This document shows, one piece after another, positions 58,262 to 64,000 of a DNA stretch of 64,000 nt. The position numbers and the translations under genes were made by a program. How positions within the stretch are numbered: the stretch's first letter is position 1; each line of letters starts with the position of its first letter. The stretch is taken from NCBI RefSeq assembly GCF_900635955.1, contig NZ_LR134201.1:3410001-3474000 (forward strand), given 5' to 3'. Source of the stretch: Cedecea lapagei (GTDB lineage Bacteria > Pseudomonadota > Gammaproteobacteria > Enterobacterales > Enterobacteriaceae). The notes under the pieces are model-generated. The model searched no databases and was not told where the DNA came from. It saw only the letters and a list, made by a program, of their open reading frames with translations.

Positions 58262-59179
58262 ATGAAAATTACCGTGCTGGGCTGTGGTGCTCTGGGTCAG
58301 CTGTGGCTGGCCGCACTTCATAAGCAAGGGCATGAGCTTCAGGGCTGGCTGCGGGTGCCGCAGCCGTATTGCCACGTTAATCTGCTAGATAACACTGACG
58401 GTCGCGCCGTGAACGAGTCTTTCACGGCTAACGATCCTGAATTTCTCGCCACCAGCGATCTCCTGCTGGTCACGCTGAAGGCCTGGCAGGTTTCCGATGC
58501 GGTTCGCACGCTGGCCGCTCAGTTACCCGTAAACTGCCCTATTTTACTGCTGCATAACGGCATGGGGACGCTGGATGAGCTCGGTGATTTACCTCAGCCT
58601 CTGCTGCTTGGGTTAACGACTCAGGCGGCTAAAAGAGACGGCAATGTGATTGTTCATGTCGCTTCTGGCGTCACCCATATCGGCCCGGGTAACGCTAAAG
58701 CAGGCGTCTACAGCGCCCTTGCCGATATGCTGCACGCCGCCCTGCCCGACGTTGCATGGCACAACAACATCCAGCCGGCAAGCTGGAATAAACTTGCGGT
58801 AAACTGCGTGATAAACCCGCTTACCGCGCTGTACGGCTGCTCAAACGGCGAACTCAAAAATCACGCTGAAGAAGTTGCCCGCATCTGTGAAGAGGTGGCG
58901 CAGGTGATGGAGCGTGAGGGACACCATACCTCACAGGAAAGCCTGCTCGATTATGTCGGGCAGGTTATTGAGAGCACGGCAGAAAATACCTCATCGATGC
59001 TGCAGGACATCCGCCTGGAGCGCCACACGGAAATTGACTATATCACCGGCTACCTGCTGCGCAGAGCGAGGGCTCACGGCATCTCTGTGCCGGTGAACGC
59101 CCGCCTCTACGAGCGGGTTAAACGTAAGGAGAATGAATATGAGCGCACAAGCGCTGGTCTGCCTGGCACCTGGCACTGA
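58262..59179 (+). CDS. panE: 2-dehydropantoate 2-reductase PanE
   Basis: PanE reduces ketopantoate to pantoate with NADPH in pantothenate synthesis. The 305 residues (303 in E. coli) start with the dinucleotide motif GCGALGQLW; the C-terminal domain has the catalytic lysine in WNKLAVNCVINPLTAL and the SSMLQDIRLERHTEID block with conserved Ser, Asp and Glu. GGGGAGGCAAC precedes the start. Its last 41 bp overlap yajL in another frame, so the two are coupled. Confidence 0.95.
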   Translation: MKITVLGCGALGQLWLAALHKQGHELQGWLRVPQPYCHVNLLDNTDGRAVNESFTANDPEFLATSDLLLVTLKAWQVSDAVRTLAAQLPVNCPILLLHNGMGTLDELGDLPQPLLLGLTTQAAKRDGNVIVHVASGVTHIGPGNAKAGVYSALADMLHAALPDVAWHNNIQPASWNKLAVNCVINPLTALYGCSNGELKNHAEEVARICEEVAQVMEREGHHTSQESLLDYVGQVIESTAENTSSMLQDIRLERHTEIDYITGYLLRRARAHGISVPVNARLYERVKRKENEYERTSAGLPGTWH

Positions 59180-59735
59180 AGAGACCGAAGCGGTTACCAC
59201 GATCGATCTGCTGGTCCGCGCAGGGATCAAAGTCACGACGGCAAGCGTAGCCACCGACGGCGACCTGAAAATTGTTTGTTCACGCGGCGTGAAGCTGCTG
59301 GCGGACGCGCCGCTGGTTGAGGTTGCCGACGGCGACTTCGACATTATCGTGCTGCCCGGCGGTCTTAAAGGCGCCGAATGCTTCCGCGACAGCCCATTGC
59401 TGGTGGAAACCGTGCGCCAGTTCCACCTTTCAGGGCGTATTGTGGCCGCGATTTGCGCAGCCGCAGGTACGGTGCTGGTTCCCCATGAGCTGTTCCCGAT
59501 AGGCAATATGACCGGGTTTCCGGGTCTGAAAGAGACCATTCCCGAGGGGCAATGGCAGGATAAACGGGTGGTCTGGGATCCGCGCGTCAACCTGCTCACC
59601 AGCCAGGGGCCGGGAACCGCGATTGATTTTGCTTTGAAGATTATCGACTTACTGGTGAGCCGTGAGAAAGCTCATGAAGTGTCGCAGCAGCTGGTGCTGG
59701 CGGCGGGGATTTACAGCTTCAGGGATTATCAGTAA
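59139..59735 (+). CDS. yajL: Protein/nucleic-acid deglycase and chaperone YajL (DJ-1 family)
   Basis: YajL belongs to the DJ-1/PfpI family linked to repair of glycation and oxidative protection. The 198-residue protein (196 in E. coli) from MSAQALVCLAPGTEETEAVT keeps the acidic Glu near residue 15 and the reactive C106 in AAICAAAGTVL. AAGGAG lies 7 bp before this ATG (59139); an ATG two codons earlier is too close to it. It overlaps panE by 41 bp. Confidence 0.94.
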   Translation: MSAQALVCLAPGTEETEAVTTIDLLVRAGIKVTTASVATDGDLKIVCSRGVKLLADAPLVEVADGDFDIIVLPGGLKGAECFRDSPLLVETVRQFHLSGRIVAAICAAAGTVLVPHELFPIGNMTGFPGLKETIPEGQWQDKRVVWDPRVNLLTSQGPGTAIDFALKIIDLLVSREKAHEVSQQLVLAAGIYSFRDYQ

Positions 59736-59737
59736 GA

Positions 59738-59815
59738 GCCCCTCACCCTAACCCTCTCCCCAAAGGGGCGAGGGAACCAGAACGGTGTTCACCCTCACCC
59801 TAAAAGGATGAGGGT
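59738..59815. repeat. CCCTCACCC-type palindromic repeats between yajL and thiI
   Basis: Two units fill the convergent gap: CCCCTCACCCTAACCC...CCCCAAAGGGG with GAGGG (about 59738-59774) and ACCCTCACCC-TAAAAGGA-TGAGGGT (about 59790-59815), each able to fold. They match the cluster at 8639-8780. They may serve as the terminator of yajL and thiI. Confidence 0.8.
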
Positions 59816-59822
59816 CAATCTT

Positions 59823-61271
59823 TTAAGGGCGATAAACCTTAATATTCTTAAAGCCCTGCTCGCTCAGGTACAGCGCCTGCAGGCGACTCATCACGCCACG
59901 CTCACACCACAGCAGGTAGGTTTTGCTCTGATCGAGATCGCCAAACTTAGTGCTCAGCTTGTAGAACGGCAGCGCAACAACCTCAACGCCTTCCAGCGTG
60001 AAAGGTTTCTCATCGACTTCGTCGTTAGAGCGAATGTCCAGCAGCACTTCATTTGGCCCAAACGCTTTAACCGTTTCGACTTCCACCACTTCCTGCTGGG
60101 TCTGGGTCGCAATATCACGGATATCGATATTGGTCGCTTCGGCAACCACACGGTCCAGAATGGAGAAGTCGAACTTCTGCTCTTCTTCTTCAATCTTCGC
60201 CTTCACCGCTTTTACGGTTGGGCTTTTCGAGATCACGCCGCAGTATTCTGGCATGGTACGGGCAAAATCAGCGGTACCGATTTCTCGCGCCAGGTCGATG
60301 ATATGCTCTTTATCATGAGAGATAAGCGGGCGCAGGATCAGCGTATCAGAGACGTTATCGATCAGGCGCAGATTGGTCAGCGTCTGGCTGGAAACCTGTC
60401 CCAGCGCTTCACCGGTCACCAGAGCCTGAACGCCGTAGCGCTCTGCAACCTGGGATGCCGCACGGACAAACATCCGCTTCAGCACCACGCCCATCTGGCC
60501 ATCTTCAACTTTTTCGAGGATCTCGCCGACCACCGGCTCAAAGTTAATGGCCACGAAGCGCACGCGGTGAGAGCTACCAAAACGATTCCACAGGTAGTGA
60601 GCCACCTGCTTAACGCCGATCTCGTGAGCGGCACCGCCAAGGTTAAAGAAGCAATAATGCACGCGACAGCCGCGGCGCATCAGCATATAGCTGGAAACGC
60701 CGGAGTCGAAACCGCCGGAAATCAAGGACAGCACGTCTTCCTGGGTACCAATAGGGAAACCGCCGATGCCCTCATAGCGGCCTTTGACCAGCAGCAGGCG
60801 ATCGTTCTCAATCTCCAGGTTAACCGTTACATCCGGATCGCTCAGTTTTACCCGCGCGGATTCAATATGCTGATTCAGACCGCCGCCAACGTAGCGTTCA
60901 ACGTCGATAGAGCTAAACTCATGTTTACCGCGACGTTTTACACGCACGCAGAAGCTCTTACCTTCAAGCTTATCGCGATAAAGCTCCAGCGCCTGCTCAA
61001 AGATATTATGCATGTCGGTGTAAGGCACATCTTCGACTTCAAGAATGTGGTGGATACCCGGAATGCGGGTCAGCGCTTCACGGATCGCGATACGCTGGTT
61101 TTCCTCTTTGGCACGAACTTCGATGTTGTCCCAGTGGCGAACGACCGCCAGGCTCTCGTCGTAGTGCTTTAAAACGTTACGAATATTCCCGGTGAGCATC
61201 TTAATAAAGCGAATACGCACAGATTGGCTCTTGATGGTGATTTCCGGGAACAATTTAATGATAAACTTCAT
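59823..61271 (-). CDS. thiI: tRNA 4-thiouridylase / thiamine sulfurtransferase ThiI
   Basis: ThiI adds sulfur to U8 of tRNA and serves thiazole synthesis. From MKFIIKLFPEITIKSQSVRI it has 482 residues, the E. coli length: N-terminal ferredoxin-like plus THUMP domain (about 60-165), PP-loop adenylation domain (about 175-390, SLISGGFDSGVSSYML) and a C-terminal rhodanese domain (about 400-482) with the active cysteine in YLLWCERGVMS. An open frame to 61487 crosses the promoter region and is not used. Divergent from xseB. Confidence 0.96.
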   Translation of the reverse strand: MKFIIKLFPEITIKSQSVRIRFIKMLTGNIRNVLKHYDESLAVVRHWDNIEVRAKEENQRIAIREALTRIPGIHHILEVEDVPYTDMHNIFEQALELYRDKLEGKSFCVRVKRRGKHEFSSIDVERYVGGGLNQHIESARVKLSDPDVTVNLEIENDRLLLVKGRYEGIGGFPIGTQEDVLSLISGGFDSGVSSYMLMRRGCRVHYCFFNLGGAAHEIGVKQVAHYLWNRFGSSHRVRFVAINFEPVVGEILEKVEDGQMGVVLKRMFVRAASQVAERYGVQALVTGEALGQVSSQTLTNLRLIDNVSDTLILRPLISHDKEHIIDLAREIGTADFARTMPEYCGVISKSPTVKAVKAKIEEEEQKFDFSILDRVVAEATNIDIRDIATQTQQEVVEVETVKAFGPNEVLLDIRSNDEVDEKPFTLEGVEVVALPFYKLSTKFGDLDQSKTYLLWCERGVMSRLQALYLSEQGFKNIKVYRP

Positions 61272-61492
61272 GGCGGTAAGGTTTCGTTTAGTCAGCCGGG
61301 CTGGCTGCGCAGCACGCGGGCATAAAGAGAAGTACTTGCAGCGGCGAAAGGCCCCCTGCATCCGAGGCGCGCAAGTATACCACCATCCCGCAAAGACTGC
61401 GCACCTTAACCGACTTGCACGAGCCAGCTTGATAATCACATTGACTCCGCTACCATGGCGGCGTCGAATAAAAACAGAGTCAGACATTCACT

Positions 61493-61735
61493 ATGCCGAA
61501 AAAAACTGAATCCCCGGCCAGCTTCGAAACCGCGCTGGTCGAACTGGAGCAAATAGTTACTCGTCTGGAAAGCGGCGATCTTGCTCTTGAAGAGGCGTTA
61601 AACGAATTTGAGCGCGGCGTACAGCTGGCTCGCCAGGGGCAAGTGAAACTCCAGCAGGCGGAGCAGCGCGTACAGATCCTACTGAACGACAGCGAAGAAG
61701 CCCCTCTGACGCCCTTCACCCCGGACGCCGAGTAA
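61493..61735 (+). CDS. xseB: Exodeoxyribonuclease VII small subunit XseB
   Basis: XseB is the 80-residue helical small subunit of exonuclease VII, equal in length to E. coli. FETALVELEQIVTRLESGDL and the downstream heptad-like LNEFERGVQLARQGQVKLQQ are the family signature. First gene of xseB-ispA-dxs; its stop is one base from the ispA ATG. Confidence 0.96.
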   Translation: MPKKTESPASFETALVELEQIVTRLESGDLALEEALNEFERGVQLARQGQVKLQQAEQRVQILLNDSEEAPLTPFTPDAE

Positions 61736-61736
61736 C

Positions 61737-62636
61737 ATGGATTTTAATCAACAGCTTCAGGCGCATGTTGTGCGGGTCAACGACGCCATTTCACGCTTTC
61801 TCGCGCCGCTGCCGTTTCAGAACAGTCCACTGGTTGAAGCGATGCACTATGGCTCACTATTGGGCGGGAAGCGTCTGCGCCCCTTCCTGGTGTACGCCAC
61901 GGGAGAGATGTTTGGCGTAGCGGATGAAGCGCTGGATGCGCCAGCGGCTGCCGTGGAGTGTATCCACGCCTATTCCCTGATCCACGATGATTTACCGGCG
62001 ATGGACAATGACGATTTACGTCGCGGCCAGCCCACCTGCCACATTAAATTTGGTGAAGAGAACGCAATTCTTGCGGGCGATGCCCTGCAAACGCTGGCGT
62101 TTTCTATACTGAGTGATGCGCCGATGCCTGGCGTGGAGATAGCCGATCGCTTAGCCATGGTCTCAGAACTGGCCACCGCCAGCGGCGTGGCGGGCATGTG
62201 CGGCGGTCAGGCGCTCGATTTAGCGGCCGAAGGCAAACAAATTGACCTGGCAGCGCTGGAACGCATCCATCTGCATAAAACCGGCGCCCTGATTCGTGCG
62301 GCGGTTCGCCTGGGGGCCTTAAGCGCCGGAGAGCGAGGGCGCAAGGCCCTGCCGATTCTGGATCGCTACGCCGCAAGCATTGGCCTCGCCTTCCAGGTGC
62401 AGGATGATATTCTTGACGTGATTGGCGACACCGCCGTGATTGGCAAACGCCAGGGCGCCGATCAGCAGCTTGGCAAAAGTACCTATCCGGCGCTGCTGGG
62501 GCTTGAACAGGCTCAGGCAAAAGCGCAGGATCTCTATCAGGAAGCCTTGCAGGCTCTGGCCGAGCTTTCTGAGCTGTCGCTGGAGACGGCGGCGCTCGAA
62601 GCGCTGGCAAACTACATTATCCACCGTGATAAATAA
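61737..62636 (+). CDS. ispA: Farnesyl diphosphate synthase IspA
   Basis: IspA condenses IPP with DMAPP and GPP to FPP. The 299 residues equal E. coli. The first Asp-rich motif is in SLIHDDLPAMDNDDLRRGQ, the second in FQVQDDILDVIGD; GKRLRPFLV and the K/T active residues between are intact. It begins one base after xseB. Confidence 0.97.
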   Translation: MDFNQQLQAHVVRVNDAISRFLAPLPFQNSPLVEAMHYGSLLGGKRLRPFLVYATGEMFGVADEALDAPAAAVECIHAYSLIHDDLPAMDNDDLRRGQPTCHIKFGEENAILAGDALQTLAFSILSDAPMPGVEIADRLAMVSELATASGVAGMCGGQALDLAAEGKQIDLAALERIHLHKTGALIRAAVRLGALSAGERGRKALPILDRYAASIGLAFQVQDDILDVIGDTAVIGKRQGADQQLGKSTYPALLGLEQAQAKAQDLYQEALQALAELSELSLETAALEALANYIIHRDK

Positions 62637-62648
62637 CGCATAACAACA

Positions 62649-62666
62649 ATGAGTTTAGATTTCTGA
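62649..62666 (+). other. Five-codon upstream ORF overlapping the dxs start
   Basis: ATGAGTTTAGATTTCTGA encodes MSLDF and stops at TGA (62664-62666), sharing its last A with the dxs ATG (TGATG). Its first 12 bases, ATGAGTTTAGAT, differ by one base from the dxs start ATGAGTTTTGAT 17 bp downstream, so it looks like an imperfect 17-bp tandem duplication of the start region. It could give translational coupling; the effect is inferred. Confidence 0.55.
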
Positions 62667-64000
62667 TGAGTTTTGATATCGCCAAATACCCGACCCTCGC
62701 TCTGGTGGATGCCAGCCCGGATCTGCGAGTGCTGCCAAAAGAGAGCTTACCCAAGCTTTGCGATGAGCTGCGCCGTTATCTGCTGGACAGCGTAAGCCGC
62801 TCCAGCGGGCACTTTGCCTCCGGCCTCGGCACGGTCGAACTGACCGTGGCGCTGCATTACGTCTACAACACGCCGTTCGATCAACTCATCTGGGACGTAG
62901 GCCACCAGGCCTATCCACACAAAATTCTGACCGGCCGCCGCGATAAAATTGGCACCATTCGCCAGAAAGGCGGCCTGCATCCGTTCCCCTGGCGGGCGGA
63001 GAGCGAGTACGACGTGCTGAGCGTGGGGCACTCCTCCACCTCGATTAGCGCCGGTATCGGGATTGCCGTTGCCGCAGAAAAAGAAGGCAAAGACCGTAAA
63101 ACCGTCTGCGTGATAGGCGACGGCGCAATCACCGCCGGCATGGCCTTTGAGGCGATGAACCACGCGGGCGATATCCGTCCGGACATGCTGGTCGTGCTTA
63201 ACGATAACGAAATGTCGATTTCCGAGAACGTAGGCGCGCTGAACAACCATCTGGCGCAGCTGCTTTCCGGAAAGCTTTATTCGACGCTGCGTGAAGGCGG
63301 CAAAAAGGTCTTCTCCGGCGTACCGCCGATCAAAGAGCTGCTGAAGCGCACCGAAGAGCATATTAAGGGCATGGTTGTACCGGGCACGCTGTTTGAAGAG
63401 CTCGGCTTTAACTACATCGGGCCCATCGACGGCCATGACGTGATTGGCCTGGTGAATACGCTGAAGAACATGCGCAGCCTGAAAGGGCCGCAGTTCCTGC
63501 ATATCATGACCAAAAAAGGGCGTGGCTACGCGCCAGCGGAAAAAGATCCGATTAGCTTCCATGCAGTGCCGAAGTTTGATCCGCAGAGCGGGACGCTGCC
63601 CAAAAGCACCGGTGGCCTGCCGAGCTACTCGAAGATTTTCGGCAACTGGTTATGCGAAACCGCAGCCCACGATGACAAGCTTATGGCCATTACCCCGGCC
63701 ATGCGTGAAGGCTCGGGGATGGTGGAGTTTTCGCGCCAGTATCCCGACCAATATTTTGACGTGGCGATCGCCGAGCAGCACGCGGTCACCTTCGCGGCAG
63801 GCCTGGCGATTGGCGGCTACAAGCCGGTGGTGGCTATCTACTCCACCTTCCTGCAGCGCGCTTACGACCAGGTGATCCACGATGTAGCGATTCAGAAGCT
63901 GCCGGTGATGTTCGCCATCGATCGCGCGGGCATTGTCGGTGCCGACGGCCAGACGCACCAGGGAGCATTTGATATCTCCTTCCTGCGCTGCATTCCGGAC
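62666..64000 (+). CDS. dxs: 1-deoxy-D-xylulose-5-phosphate synthase Dxs (partial, 3' end outside window)
   Basis: Dxs joins pyruvate and glyceraldehyde 3-phosphate in a thiamine-diphosphate reaction, the first step of the MEP isoprenoid pathway. 445 of about 620 codons are visible. The start MSFDIAKYPTLALVDASPDL matches E. coli. The TPP/Mg motif is GDGAITAGMAFEAMNHAG with downstream NDN; conserved histidines are in SSGHFASGLG and VGHQAYPHK; the pyrimidine-domain Glu is in IAEQHAVTFAAG. It is the third gene of the operon, directly supplying precursors for ispA. Confidence 0.97.
   Translation, partial: MSFDIAKYPTLALVDASPDLRVLPKESLPKLCDELRRYLLDSVSRSSGHFASGLGTVELTVALHYVYNTPFDQLIWDVGHQAYPHKILTGRRDKIGTIRQKGGLHPFPWRAESEYDVLSVGHSSTSISAGIGIAVAAEKEGKDRKTVCVIGDGAITAGMAFEAMNHAGDIRPDMLVVLNDNEMSISENVGALNNHLAQLLSGKLYSTLREGGKKVFSGVPPIKELLKRTEEHIKGMVVPGTLFEELGFNYIGPIDGHDVIGLVNTLKNMRSLKGPQFLHIMTKKGRGYAPAEKDPISFHAVPKFDPQSGTLPKSTGGLPSYSKIFGNWLCETAAHDDKLMAITPAMREGSGMVEFSRQYPDQYFDVAIAEQHAVTFAAGLAIGGYKPVVAIYSTFLQRAYDQVIHDVAIQKLPVMFAIDRAGIVGADGQTHQGAFDISFLRCIPD

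Noticed and set aside
59808..61172. 454-codon open frame opposite thiI
   Set aside because: Antisense shadow; begins in the palindromic repeats.
61272..61487. N-terminal extension of ThiI by 72 codons
   Set aside because: MKFIIKLFPE at 61271 gives the exact E. coli length; the extension covers the promoter region.

Overview
The window is chromosomal DNA of an enteric bacterium (Enterobacteriaceae). From about 16.8 kb to the right end the gene order is that of the Escherichia coli 10-min region: ffs, atl, ybaY, tesB, amtB-glnK, mdlB-mdlA, decR, cof, ybaE, queC, fadM, ybaV, ppiD, hupB, lon, clpX, clpP, tig, bolA, yajG, ampG, cyoABCDE, yajR, yajQ, panE, yajL, thiI, xseB, ispA, dxs. Many protein lengths equal the E. 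coli ones as I know them. The genus cannot be fixed from sequence alone. The left 16 kb does not follow E. coli K-12 order.

Left part (1-16.8 kb). The window opens inside a type I-F cas1 (3' end off-window) with a very small I-F CRISPR array upstream of it. Next come the L-lactate operon lldPRD with two LldR operators, a type II toxin-antitoxin pair, the ilvBN acetolactate synthase operon with its ivbL leader peptide and attenuator, the pyruvate/peptide transporter gene cstA with ybdD, and gdhA. A divergent MocR regulator/YczE-type membrane protein pair, an unrecognised two-gene module that starts with a probable ribbon-helix-helix protein, and a divergent Lrp-type regulator/EamA exporter pair follow. 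Several of these units handle pyruvate, lactate, glutamate and branched-chain amino acids.

Middle part (16.8-42.7 kb). This is conserved housekeeping: 4.5S RNA, ammonium uptake and its PII protein behind a sigma-54 promoter, an ABC exporter, queuosine synthesis, and the protein quality-control cluster (tig, clpP, clpX, lon, hupB, ppiD) with visible heat-shock promoters before clpP and lon. One difference from E. coli K-12 is a cysteine desulfhydrase-like gene (cdsH) divergent from decR, as in Salmonella.

Accessory insert (42.7-50.8 kb). In E. coli K-12 ampG lies next to cyoA. Here about 8 kb separates them. The insert holds a 925-residue three-domain flavoenzyme (Old Yellow Enzyme + FMN-binding + fumarate-reductase domains), a divergent dicarboxylate transporter of the CitT type, and an Hsp70 (HscC) followed by a membrane-anchored J-domain protein whose HPD motif reads RPD. 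The first two look like a soluble, NADH-driven enoate or fumarate respiration-like cassette. This is the most interesting part of the window.

Right part (51.3-64 kb). The cytochrome bo3 oxidase operon cyoABCDE is followed by yajR, yajQ, panE-yajL, thiI, and the isoprenoid operon xseB-ispA-dxs (dxs cut by the window end). A short imperfect duplication at the dxs start creates a five-codon upstream ORF whose stop overlaps the dxs start codon. A family of CCCTCACCC-type palindromic repeats occupies the ybdD-cstA and yajL-thiI gaps.
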